A stretch of 64,000 nt of DNA, from positions 806,001 through 870,000 of the forward strand of contig LUGG01000004.1 of NCBI GenBank assembly GCA_001683735.1. The letters run 5' to 3'. This DNA comes from Grifola frondosa (Eukaryota > Basidiomycota > Agaricomycetes > Polyporales > Grifolaceae). The position numbers and the translations under genes are program-made. The notes under the pieces were generated by a model, which saw only the letters and a program-made list of their open reading frames with translations, searched no databases and was not told where the DNA came from. This document shows positions 11,287 through 21,664 of the stretch, in pieces (the stretch's first letter is position 1; each line of letters starts with the position of its first letter).

Positions 11287-12935
11287 TTACAATTTCGCCT
11301 TTGAAACCTGCAAGCTCGACGCTTTTTGCAGACTTGCAGCCGCTGTCGTCACCAATTCATCGACACTGCACATATGGTCATATCAATATCGGTCACACAG
11401 GTTATACAAGGAAGTTTGCAGCCACTCACATCGCCTTTGCTGGTTTGACGTCCTGAAATAGAAGATTAAGCATACATACTGAATCTGCCGCAAAATTACT
11501 CACTTTATTGATAGACCCAGCGACCTTCCCCATCAACCCTACGGCATATGTGTTGTTAGTAATCATAATCACACACTACAAAAGAAATCTTACACATCCT
11601 TCCCTCCATGGACTTCTCGGATGCTTCTCCAGCTCGACGTCGTGCGGGATCTTGCCCTGAGAAGTCAGCTTCTTTGATCTCCTGCTGACGTTTCTCCCTG
11701 CAGGCGCCACCGTTAGCATATTACACTTATGTCGAGAAACGCATAAGGGCGAACCAATCAGCGACATATGGCGTTCCGCACGTTCAGCGGACGGCCGAGT
11801 AGATGAGCTGCGGACGGTGTCGTCGTAGCCTGTGAAACGACGAGCTCCTTATGTTTCTGGCGCACCCGCCTCCTCGCTGGCGACGAAGCGTGTCCCGACC
11901 CACACAGCCGAGGCTCCATATCGTCGCCTCACTGTGAGTGACTACATATTTGCATAATGGATAATGACGTACGAGAACGCTGCCGCGAGACCGCGACCAT
12001 CTGCGATACCGCCCGCAGCGACCACAATCACGGGTTCGCCTGTGAGCGGGCTCTTAGCGTTCTTGCATAGATCGACTACGGCCGGGATGAGGACGGAGAA
12101 GGGAGTGTCGCCGGTGTGTCCGCCGCCCTCTCCGCCTTGCGCGCAGATGATGTCGACACCTGTAGATCAGACCATTAGATGAGTGAAAACACGATATAAC
12201 CACTAACAAACTCACCCTGGGCAAGCGCTTTTGCAAACATGCTAGAGCGAGCATCTCAATTCACCATAAAAACTAATTCAACTTAAACCACCTTAGGATG
12301 ACCAACCATGCTAAAACAAATGAGAAAAGGAAAGCTTTCACAGGATGACATCGCTTACTTCATTACGACAATTCCAGCGGCATGGAGCTTGTCTACCATG
12401 TCTCTGGGCGGCACGCCAACAGCACAAACGAAGAGCGCGGCCTTGCTTCTGATGATCACTTCGGTAAGCTCAGGTAGTTGTCCTTTTGTGTAATCATACT
12501 GAAATAATACAATCAGCTAGAGCAGAAATCAAGTTGTTGCAGATCGCGCACGTTGGTCTTCCTAGCGTTCCCGCCGACTTGAGGAATCAGTAGGTCAACA
12601 CCGAAGGGCGCATCCTTGTTTTCTAAGTGGGATTTGAGCTCGTCAATAGAGTCTTGCAGCATCTTAGGACTCTGGCGAATGCCTCCGATGACACCAATAC
12701 CGCCTGTTCCCAAATAAATGAGGAGACGCGTCAAACGCGGTCGGGTGTAAGACATACCGGCATTTGTCACAGCAGCAGCAAGCTTGGGTCCCGCAGCAAC
12801 ATTCATGCCTGCAATGCAAAGTTCAGACGCGTAGTAGTATGAGCAAGGGAATGTCTTACCGGCGAGCATGACGGGGTGGTTGATATTAAACAACCTAGTG
12901 AGCGGGGTGGAGAACACGGAAGGCGAAGAGGGCAT
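11287..12935 (-). CDS. Nitronate monooxygenase (2-nitropropane dioxygenase family)
   Basis: FMN-dependent enzyme oxidising nitronates such as propionate-3-nitronate; TIM barrel. Recognised from NHPVMLAGMNVAAGPKLAAA, GGIGVIGGIRQSPKML, PFGVDLLIPQVGGNARKTN, VDIICAQGGEGGGHTGD (FMN-phosphate and catalytic-His region), PVIVVAAGGIADGRGLAAA and YGASAVWVGTRF. Start MPSSPSVFSTPLTRLF at 12933-12935; last exon reads IVDELVTTAAASLQKASSL and ends in TAA at 11287-11289. Multiple short introns. An extra T in the run at 12235-12237 (minus strand) breaks KHV/AKALAQG. No mitochondrial or peroxisomal signal is obvious. Divergent from holocytochrome c synthase with a 231-bp shared promoter; no functional link is implied. 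Confidence 0.88.
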
Positions 12936-13166
12936 GTTGGGTGTCTTAGTGGGGGTAATGGCGGTTGGAAAGGTGGAAGAAAGTGGGAAATAGCATGGCG
13001 GGAGGGAGTACTTATATTGAATGCGGGGAAGAGGTGTGGTGACCAGAGACCGGATATGCCGGCACTCGATCAACCCGCTTGGCCGGTGGTCACCCGACCT
13101 GCCATATTCGGCATTCGGCGCTAACCGTGAACTCTTCCTCATTCTGCTGAGAGTGTCGAATCCAAA

Positions 13167-13929
13167 ATGTCCTCTCCAGACAAATGCCCCGTCGACCACG
13201 CCTCTCTCTCACACCCATCTTCCTCAGACAAATGCCCAGTTGACCACTCCGCTCGTTCATCCTGGTCCAGCATTCTCGCTCGCCAATCCACAAACACCCC
13301 TTCGTCGCCACAGGACGCGTCTTCCGCCAAGCTGCCGCTCGACCGCGAAATATCTTCCATTCCCAAAACCGATGGCAGCAAGTGGGTCTACCCATCACAG
13401 GCCCAGTTCTTCTCGGCCATGGCGCGTAAGAACCACAATCCCCAGGAGTCCGACATGAAGGTAATCGTCCCGATCCACAACGCCGTGAACGAGCGTGCAT
13501 GGATGGAGGTCATGAGGTGGGAAGGCGGACAAGGGGGCGACAAGTGCGGGGGTGTGAAGCTCGTGAGCTTCAAGGGTAGACCGAATGACAGAACGTTGAG
13601 GGCGCGGTGGAATACTTTGCTTGGGTATGTTCCTCCATCCTCTCGTCCAATCGCGTCATGCTAATTGGCGATGTAGTTATTCCCCGCCATTTGATCGTCA
13701 TGACTGGGTAGTCGACCGCTGCGGCACTCGTATGCGATACATTATCGACTTCTACACTGGGCATAGTTCTGCGCCCTCTCCGAGTAACGTCTCTTTCTAT
13801 CTTGACGTCCGCCCTGCGTTCGATAATTGGGATGCCGTTCGCATGAGAGCCGAACGATTTTGGGACCGATGGACTGGCCGACTGTGGAATAGTTCTCCAC
13901 GTCAAGAAAACGTTCAACCACGACCGTGA
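13167..13929 (+). CDS. CYC3: Holocytochrome c synthase (cytochrome c heme lyase)
   Basis: Attaches heme covalently to apocytochrome c (or c1) in the mitochondrial intermembrane space. Two N-terminal heme-regulatory Cys-Pro motifs are seen, DKCPVDHASLSH and DKCPVDHSARSS. Core motifs: WVYPSQAQFFSAMARKN, VIVPIHNAVNERAWMEVMRWE, KLVSFKGRPNDRTLRARW and the heme-lyase signature SPPFDRHDWVVDRCGTRMRY followed by IIDFYTG and FYLDVRPAFDNW. One intron, with GTATGT at about 13625 and acceptor TAG before TTATTCC. About 235 aa. Whether it serves cytochrome c or c1 cannot be decided; the gene symbol follows the yeast cytochrome c enzyme. Confidence 0.9.
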
Positions 13930-14082
13930 CTTGCTATCTCATTGGACTCTGTGGATTCTGTATAGATTTATCTCACAACTTCCTAATCGCACCAGTCCCT
14001 CTTCATTCAAAAAACAAAACGGAAGACAGACATTGCAAAGACCTCGCCATCGGAAGGCGGAACGCAGACTACCGTTTGCCCC

Positions 14083-15585
14083 TCATTTTGGCTTTTTCAA
14101 CGGTCTCCGTGGTCCCTCATCTTCGCTTTCACTCTCGTCCTCAGGATCACTACCGTCATCCTCTCCCTCGCTAATCTCTTCCTCTTCATCCCAAGCACCT
14201 TCATCATCTCCTTCGTCGTTACCATCATCGACTTCGGAAACCTCTTCACCATCGTCATCATCTTCACCACCAGCATCACCTTTTTGGTCATTCGCCATCT
14301 TCTTCCGCTGAACATTTTTCTCCTGTTCTTCCCGCCGCTCCTTCCGGAGCTTTTCTTTCGCTGCATGTGCCGCCTTCTGAGCGTTTGCTTGAGCCTTCGT
14401 CTTCTTGACTGTACCCCATAATAATGCCGGTTAGCAAAGACATGATATGTCATATCATGATGGAACGCACCGAATTCGTGATAAATCACGCTGCCCTCCT
14501 TTCCAGGAACGCCCTCAGTGATCTTGATGAGCCTCAACTCCATCCGCGGTCCAATCTCATCGAGCCTCACGGCCCTTCTCTGTCCCTTCTTGTTATTCCT
14601 CCCAATAGTCATCCGCCAGCGACACCGCGTCTCCATCGTCGCCCGCGATGCTCGACGCGGTAGACGCTGCGGATTCGTACCCATCGCTCGTGGGACCAGG
14701 CTCGCCCTTCCGCCTGAGCAGGAAGTCTGCGACGTCCTTTTCATTTCCGAGGTCCAGCACGCCCGAATGCGGATGTGCACGCGCGGCGGACGCAGAAGCG
14801 CCCTCCAGCACGCGCCGAATGCGCTTGGAGACGCCGTACGGCTTGACGGTGATGAGGTAGTGGCGGAAATCGATGGTGCCGCGTTCTGCGTTGTAAGAAA
14901 CAAGGACGACACGGCGCGCAGAGGAGAGTGTGAGCGTGTGCGGGGAGAGCGGGGGGAAGAGCGTCTGGAAGGACTTCATGACGAGGGTAAGGTGCGGCGG
15001 GGTGGTCGGCGAGGGCGGGGAAAGGAGGCGAGTACGAGCTGTATACTAGCTTTAGCAATACAATAAGGTGTATGATGCTACATGCACTTACCAGTGGCGG
15101 GCTGAGGTACTCGACGCTGCCCATGCTCCGCGCGTGCCGGGACGAGTTGATTATGTCTTTCATAAGGCTGTACCGCTCAACACGGAAACTGAGCGTCGGT
15201 CCCGCGGAAAGGCGCACTATGCGCATAGAGGGCGCGACGTCCGTTATCGTGAACGCGAGGAGGTGTGTCACACCAAGCGCAGGCGCCATGGTCAGGAAAT
15301 CCTTGAGCTTGTTCCGTGTCCGTTCCTTCACTTGCATCATGAGTTCAGTCTCGCCATCGCATGAAAGCGCACTTGGAGGCGGGCCATGTGAGAATGAGGA
15401 CAGACCTTAAGACGGCTAGCTGTGTTGGGCTCCATGACTTTGCGGAAGTCGCGAACGAGCTGGGTCAGGGAGGAACCAACCTGGCCGTGCTTAATGACAA
15501 AAGACTTGGGAACACCATCAGCGCTCCCGGGGTTGGAAGCGACCCCGCCTTTGAGATGTGTGCGATTTTTGCGTTTGCGAGCCAT
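14083..15585 (-). CDS. SSF1: Brix-domain ribosome assembly factor SSF1 (Peter Pan)
   Basis: Nucleolar factor for 60S pre-rRNA processing. Starts MARKRKNRTHLKGG, then PKSFVIKHGQVGSSLTQLVR, the Brix core (RTRNKLKDFLTMAPALGVTH, SFRVERYSLMKDI, VEYLSPPL), GTIDFRHYLITVKPYGVSKR and RRAVRLDEIGPRMELRLIKI, ending in a Lys/acidic tail (EGEDDGSDPEDESESEDEG, then RRPLKKPK). Introns follow RLK, SPPL and HEF. Frame is lost at a CCCC run (plus 15017-15020 GGGG) between LVLASFP and TTPPHLTLVMKSF, and again near 14599-14610 between AVSLADD and GRNNKKGQRRAV. Both sides are family-like, so the locus is most likely intact in the organism. Confidence 0.92.
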
Positions 15586-16182
15586 AGCAGAGGAGAAATG
15601 TCACTGCAAAAGAAATTTGGCGAAACTGCACAGAATGATCGAGATCGAACCAAAAATTGATTGATCTTGTTTGCTCGCGGTGGCGCGATGCAAGAAAGAT
15701 CTTATTAAAACACAAGAGGATTTCAGAAGCCAAGGTAAGATGTCAATACTACATTGTCGCACAACGAACGTTGAGAACGGGAGGGATATACACAAATCGA
15801 TACTGAATCAAGGAGAGGATATGAGGGGAGCTCTGAGGGTTCACCCTCGAAAGTCATACACTGGGGTTGGCACGAACAGAAGTGATACAAATCAATAATC
15901 GATACTGGGGGTATTTACGAAGCCTAAATTATCGTCCGTCTCGGGGAAAGATGGACCTGCTAGTAGAGAGGGATAGACCAATTCGCGAGGCAGATAAAAA
16001 GACACATACTTAGGTAACGAGCGGACGAGGCGGGACGAGGAAAATGCAAACAACCGCGCCAGCTGCGGTCGCTGCACGCCGGAGAGCACTCCAAGCTCTA
16101 GATCTTCGACCAATTCTTCGGTCGGCACCAACGAGCTTCGAGTGCCACCCGACTGAGGAGACGGTGCGAAATGGCGGAATCA
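15586..16182. other. Intergenic region SSF1 5' / PKA 3'
   Basis: About 600 bp with no supported gene. It should contain the SSF1 promoter and the 3' UTR of the PKA gene. Small open frames here show no coding pattern. Confidence 0.45.
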
Positions 16183-17657
16183 TCAGAACTCTAGGAAATG
16201 GTAGGCTACAGGGTCGAATCGCTGTTGCAGGGGAACGGGCGCTCTTCCTTGATGAGACCAGGGATCTCTTCCGCAGGCGGTAGCGGGAGGTGCGAAAAGT
16301 TACGCGTATCATCCAGAGAAGATACATGTGGAATTATGGGTGCCTGTATGAGATGTCAATAGACGGTCGGAGGAAACAACATGAGCACGTACTCTGATCT
16401 CTCGCCGCTCTAAAGAATCCCAGTCCACGCCGCGGAACCAAGGATGATCCAATACATCCTGTGGACCGCCAATTAGGTTCCCTAGCCGTTTGCTTCGGTC
16501 AGGATGTAAGAATGCCTTGATGATGTCCTTCGACAATGGATCTATCTCTTTTGGCCAATAGATTTTGCCTTTAAGGATTTTTTCGTAGATCCCGTACGGA
16601 GTCTCGTCGAAGAACGGGGGATATCCAACTAGCATTTCGTAGCAAAGGATCCCGCAGGCCCACCAGTCGGCGGCTTTTCCATGGCCATCTGACTGGATGA
16701 TCTCCGGGGCAAGATATTCAGGGGTGCCACACAACGTCCAGGTACGGTCGTCGACAATTTTTGCGAAGCCAAAATCGGTCAGCCGGAGATAGCCACGAGA
16801 GTCAAGAAGCAGATTTTCTGGCTTCAGATCTCGATAGATAATGTTGAATGAATGCAGGTATTTGAGTGCAAGGATGATGGTGGCAAGGTAGAATCGGGTA
16901 ACATCAGGCGTGAAACGCTTTGCGCGCCGGAGGTGGGTGAAGAGTTCTCCTCCAGGGACATAGGACATCAACATGTATACGTTGAGGCTATCCCGGAAAG
17001 TGGCATAAAGATCGACGATGAAGGGGTGGCGGACACGTGATAGGATGTAACGTTCAGCGTTTACATGCTCCACCTGGCGCAGCCGCACAATGTCTGTCTT
17101 GCGTAGAACTTTCATTGCGAAGCAATTAGAGCTGGACGGTTGAGGAGAAGACGTGCGCATCCGCACTAGAAGGACGCGAGCGAAGGTGCCTGTGCCTTGA
17201 ACGACATGACATCACGCGACGCCACCAGTATATAAATGAAGCCGAACGTACCCAACGTGCCTCTCACTTCAAAGTCGGTGAGCTTCAGTGCCCCTTTCTC
17301 AAGATGAGACTGCTCGTCTTCCAGATGTCGGAGTGGCGGCCTCGGCGAACCTGCCGGCCCCGAATCTACCTCCATCATCTCTTCTAATTCTCTATGAAAT
17401 TCTGCTCTGCGAGGACGCAGTTGAGACTGATAGCTAGCAGCCTCGGTTGCGTGCAGATTGCTCTCGTGACCGCTGTAACGTGGCTCGGCGTCGACAATGA
17501 TAGCCACGTCTCCGTCTTCGCTGTGAGGTGACAGTGGCGGCGTAATTGGGCCCTCGCTGAGCAAGTACTCCGAGTCGCGACGGGACAGGAACTTGCCCGG
17601 GACGATAGGATTGGGCAGGGACGTGGAACGGAATGCCGGAAAGACAGGGTGCTCCAT
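16183..17657 (-). CDS. PKA1: cAMP-dependent protein kinase (PKA) catalytic subunit
   Basis: AGC Ser/Thr kinase of the cAMP pathway. A Ser/Pro-rich N-terminal extension of about 145 residues precedes FEVRGTLGTGTFARVLLV (Gly loop, split by an intron), FAMKVLRK (ATP Lys), IIYRDLKPENLLL, LTDFGFAKIV, WTLCGTPEYLAPEI (activation-loop Thr), ADWWACGILCYEMLVGYPPF and the AGC tail DTRNFSHLPLPP. As typed, the frame stops at TAG 16206-16208 after CNSDSTL. One more C in the run at plus 16230-16233 would give RFDPVAYHFLEF and a stop at 16183, restoring the C-terminal F-x-x-F hydrophobic motif that PKA ends with. I annotate to that stop. Start ATG 17655-17657. Confidence 0.92.
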
Positions 17658-18318
17658 GGTGTGCTGAAGACTATTAATCAAGTACGTGCAATAAACGCCT
17701 GCTCGCCTGAGGTATTGGCGGCTGGGGCATGAGGCTGTCAGTTCGGAGAGCCAATCTCCGCAAGAGACACGTGTAGTGAAACGCTCTTACCCTGACGATG
17801 ATTAGAAGAAGGACAGAAATACAGTGTTTTGCTCAATACATCGGGTGTCTGAGAAAAATATGACAGAGATGTTGCAAAGTGGTGTCACAAGCCCGTCCAG
17901 TCTTGTAACGATGGGATCAAAGGGCTATGGCAAGACCCTACGGGACCGGGTGATGGCGAATAAGTGGCGATACTAATCTGAGCACTAGGCTGGTACCTTT
18001 GATTTCCGTAGTGCTGGAGTGTGCGCTCTGCGCGAGGCGATGTGATGGCAAGGGTAGAATACAGAAACGAGCAACCTAATGCATCGGAAGGAAGCATCCT
18101 CCACAGGTCGCGTGGCGGTGTTGATCGATCACGTGCACGTGTAGTGCTGAAAAGCCTCCGCGAACCGAGTGCGCGGTTAGTTTTACTCTGGCATTCGGAG
18201 TTCGCTGTCATTTGCGATTCTTCCTGCTCTCCGTATTCCCGGCAAATTAATACATATGGGGACAATGAACACAAGGCGTGATATAGTGATGTGTTTCTTC
18301 GATTCTCACCGCTACCGG
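17658..18318. other. PKA upstream region / DODA 3' flank
   Basis: 660 bp with several short ORFs and no recognisable protein. A long 5' leader with upstream ORFs is common for regulatory kinases, but that is inference. It contains a CACGTGCACGTG element near 18130. Confidence 0.4.
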
Positions 18319-19692
18319 TCAAAGACCAAACGCGAAGGTTGGGGCTCCATAGACAGCAGATATAACCTTGACATCTCCCTCCCCTCCAGCTCCGGCAGCG
18401 ACATACAAGGGAACGAAATGCTCTGCACGCGGATGTGCGGCTCGGAACCCCCTGTGTTGAGTTAAATTGACCATCGCCGCCTTCCTAGCTTCCGCCTACA
18501 ACAAAGAACGTCAGTTCATGGTAATTTGTTCACAGGAAAATCCGAACGTACATCTGGGACCGTGACTGCGTTGAGAATCGACTTGTCAAAATCTTTCACC
18601 AGGCTACTGGCACTTTCCTCGGAGAAAGATGACATGTCGCGTAAATTATGGACTAATAGTCCTCCCGATAGGATCAAAATGCCCTCATGTCTGAGTTTGC
18701 GAAATAAGTTCACGATGCTAGAAGTCCTTCCAGCGGCAATGCAAATTCGGCGCCTACCTTAGCTGCTCGACAACTGTGCCCAACGCCCAATTCTTCTCAG
18801 GGCTTAGGCTTCCGTCAATTGACACTTCAACGATGGGTGTGCCCATAAACTCCTCGCCGAACATCAGCCTGAAAGGGATAAATACCCCATGATCCAATCC
18901 AGGACCGCTGAAGCCTCTGCCGTCCTCTCCTCGAGACTCTAGCTTGGACGTTGTCCTTGCAAGATAGCCGGCCTAAAAGACCGATCCGACGTCATAACCG
19001 GACATTCACTAATGAACAGGGTCATCACGCACATCCTTATAGAGCTCTACAAGACGCTTGGACAGGGCCGAGTCACCGCGAGACTTAAACTTCAATCTGT
19101 ACAACTCGGGTTGAAAGCCATAGTAATCCATAAGGAGGGGATTCTCGTCCCCATAATCGGTGACTGTCATGTCGGATTAATATTATCCAAAAGGAGAATT
19201 TCATACTGTCAACACGAACCTACGCGCTCTCCCACCGTCTCCCAGTGTGCACTGAACACCACGATCGCCTTTGGCCTATATTTTGACAGGAGAGCTGGGC
19301 CGAAGTCCTTCAGGAACGTCGCCAAGGGCCCTTTCGGACCGTGATGCTTGATAGCGGCACCCCAACCTCCAGAATCCGACTCAGGAAACGACAGCATCGG
19401 AGAGCCGTGACCAAAGAAGAATGCGGGAATCTTGTCTGGTGTAGAAGGGAGCTCATCCAGGGCCTTACGCCATTCCACCTGATTCTTGGGCAGAACAGGT
19501 GTCGTCCCATTCACGCCAGACATAGTGCGGAAAGATAGAGATGGAAATAGTCGAGTAGCAGATAGACGGAACAGAATGAGAGCCGACAGAACGGAGAGCA
19601 CCAAGAAGGCTATGAGGCGTGAACCAGCGAAGACCGCCAGAGTGACGATTGCCAACAGGAAGACGACGAGCAGCGTGAGCGCGAGAGTTCAT
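18319..19692 (-). CDS. DODA-type extradiol ring-cleavage dioxygenase (LigB family) with hydrophobic N-terminus
   Basis: Non-heme iron dioxygenase like 4,5-DOPA extradiol dioxygenase. Metal/active-site motifs are present: AFFFGHGSPMLSF, AIVVFSAHWETVG, GLDHGVFIPFRLMFG and ILSGGLLVHNLRD; the C-terminus is AEHFVPLYVAAGAG then APTFAFGL. The first in-frame ATG is at 19521-19523 (MSGVNGTTPVLP). Upstream the frame stays open and codes two strongly hydrophobic stretches (LLVVFLLAIVTLAVF, LIAFLVLSVLSALILF) back to a TGA; an ATG at 19690-19692 would enter this frame if one A of the following GAA were surplus, in line with indels elsewhere here. I therefore extend the call to 19692, suggesting a membrane-anchored form. 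Introns interrupt the gene (e.g. after WETVGERV). Substrate unknown. Confidence 0.8.
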
Positions 19693-19960
19693 GTCGATAG
19701 ATAAATGGTTGGCCAAAGGCTAGAACTTTCAATTTACTGGGGACAGCAATTAATGCAAAGTAAAGGATTACTTGCGATTATTACCAGAAAGATTACCAAG
19801 AACTGACAGTCGTCCTGTGCTTACGCGGCCATCTCTCGTCATACGCGTACTCATCTCAGCCACCCGGTGGCTTACTTGCGTCCACCTCCTGCTACTGCGA
19901 ACCAAGTACTGGTCACACACTGTTTCTCTTTGAATTCGACGTTATAGCTCAATTTCCATC

Positions 19961-21370
19961 ATGTCAAGTCGTAATAATGTCGGTGGTTGGTTACGGGGGA
20001 CCATTGTCCGCAAATCAGGTGCTTCCACCAGCTCAAATACGCGCACCAGCACCCCACAAATCCAGAGCACCTCGACCACAATCTTCGGTGGCGGCGTAAA
20101 GGATCCATCAGGCAGGACGTCGGAGTACTTTGTGAGCATGCCCATCTCAACTCCGGGCGCGTGAAGTCGGTCTCTGATTGAACCCGTGCAGTCCATGGAC
20201 GACCAGTGTCCCGTGTGCAAATCAGACAGGTACCTGAATCCCAAACTTCGCCTCTTGGTGAGCGCATGCTATCACAAAATGTGCGTTGTACCTCCGCATG
20301 GGTAATTTCGTCTGATGTGTGGCGATGAAGGTGCGAATCCTGCATCGACCGCCTGTTCACTCTCGGGCCTGCTCCATGTCCAATCTGTAATAAGGTACTG
20401 CGTAAGCTCGCGTTCACACCGCAGACATTTGAAGACCTGGGCGTGGAGAAAGAGGTGGCAGTAAGACGCCGAATTGCCAAAGAGTGAGAAGCTTGTCACT
20501 TCGAGAAGTCTCTTATTTCTGATTATCGGATATCTGATTATGGGTAGATTCAACAAGCGGCGCGAGGACTTCCCTCTGACCTCCGCTCCTACAATGACTA
20601 CCTCGAGGAGGTAGAAGACATTGGTGCGTGACACGCTGCAGCCTTCACAGTCTCCTCTCACGCTCAGGACATATTTAGCGTTCAATCTCATCAACGACAT
20701 CAACGTTCCAGAAACTGAAGCTCGTATCGCCGCATACCGCGCTGAGAACGCTGCGCTGATAGAACTCAATGTCCAACGGGAAGAACAATATGCACAACAC
20801 CTCAAGGAACAGGAGGAAGCGGAGAGGCACGAGCGCGAGCAGCGTGCACAGGAACTACGACGTCTTGAGGAAGAAGAGCGTGAAGAGCGCGAGAAGGGCC
20901 GGCAAGATATCATCGACAAGCTCGAGACAAGCGACAAGGACGCCATAAAACTAGTCGCGCGGTCCCGCGCAGAGGCGCTCCGACGCGCGTCAGCCCGCAC
21001 ATCCTCTTCATCCATGTCTGCCTTCCAGAGCAACGCGCGGTTACTGCGTTCTCGGGCGGCACAGAGTACCGTGGTACCAGACGTCCCGCATGTGCCGCTA
21101 CAAGACGACTGGTATGCATACTCAGACATGTTCGTCATGAAGACGAGCTACGACGACCCAGCCAGCGAGGCCGTGAGACGAGACAGAGAGGGCATCATGC
21201 GAGCTGGTGGATATCGTGTCGAGGAGGCTTGGGAGAGGGCCTTGCGATGTGCTGTAGCGGGGCTGGAGATTGCGCCGCTGCAAGGACTTCAGTCGTCTGA
21301 GGCCGTGTCGCCAGAAAGAAGAGGTTTCAGCCGATGCTATCATGGCATCTGCGTGAATCTTGTTCAATAA
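19961..21370 (+). CDS. TFB3: TFIIH/CAK assembly factor MAT1 (RING finger)
   Basis: Bridges the CDK-activating kinase to TFIIH; nuclear. RING finger: MDDQCPVCKSDRYLNPKLRL then CYHKMCESCIDRLFTLGPAPCPIC. Next come KRREDFPSDLRSYNDYLEE, AFNLINDINVPETEARIAAY, a long charged coiled coil (about 20750-20960), and a C-terminal GLEIAPLQGLQSS. Human MAT1 starts at MDDQ, equal to the ATG at 20191. Upstream (19961-20161) is a Ser/Thr-rich open frame in the same frame, separated from the RING by TGA 20162-20164, then SRSLIEPVQS; fungal proteins often have such an extension, so the start is unsettled. A missing C near 20571-20575 and an extra base near 21321-21330 disrupt frame; with the latter corrected the end is SADAIMASA at 21356. 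Confidence 0.88.
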
Positions 21371-21664
21371 GTTGCCCGTCAAGTCTGCCACATGTATGCT
21401 GCCACCATGGAAAAGAGCATCCACACACGTCGTTGCCTGATTTTCGAATAGAACTCAGCAAAATCCTAGCAAGTAGTAGAGCAAATTCTTATTACAGAAT
21501 GTATCGGTAGTATGATGTCCTTATTATGAATGACAAAGTTAGTCAGAGAAATCGAGTCCTTGTGGCGATTAAAACATGATGGTATAGTGAGGAGCCATAT
21601 GACGGATATACAAGTCTGTGGGGTACCGCAGCCTATAATATGCTTCAGGGAATTAGAGAATGCT
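21371..21664. other. Convergent 3' intergenic region
   Basis: Between the 3' ends of TFB3 and the C78 protease gene. No coding signal is seen. Confidence 0.4.

Noticed and set aside
11287..13929. NMO and HCCS as a functional cluster
   Set aside because: They share a promoter but act in unrelated processes; divergent pairs are common in this compact genome.
14097..14912. Long basic minus frame and acidic/basic shadows over SSF1
   Set aside because: Alternative frame of the SSF1 Lys/Glu-rich tail; only short true-frame pieces are contained in it.
18319..21370. DODA dioxygenase as part of a betalain-like pigment cluster
   Set aside because: Neighbours are PKA and TFIIH genes; no tyrosinase, glucosyltransferase or P450 is nearby.
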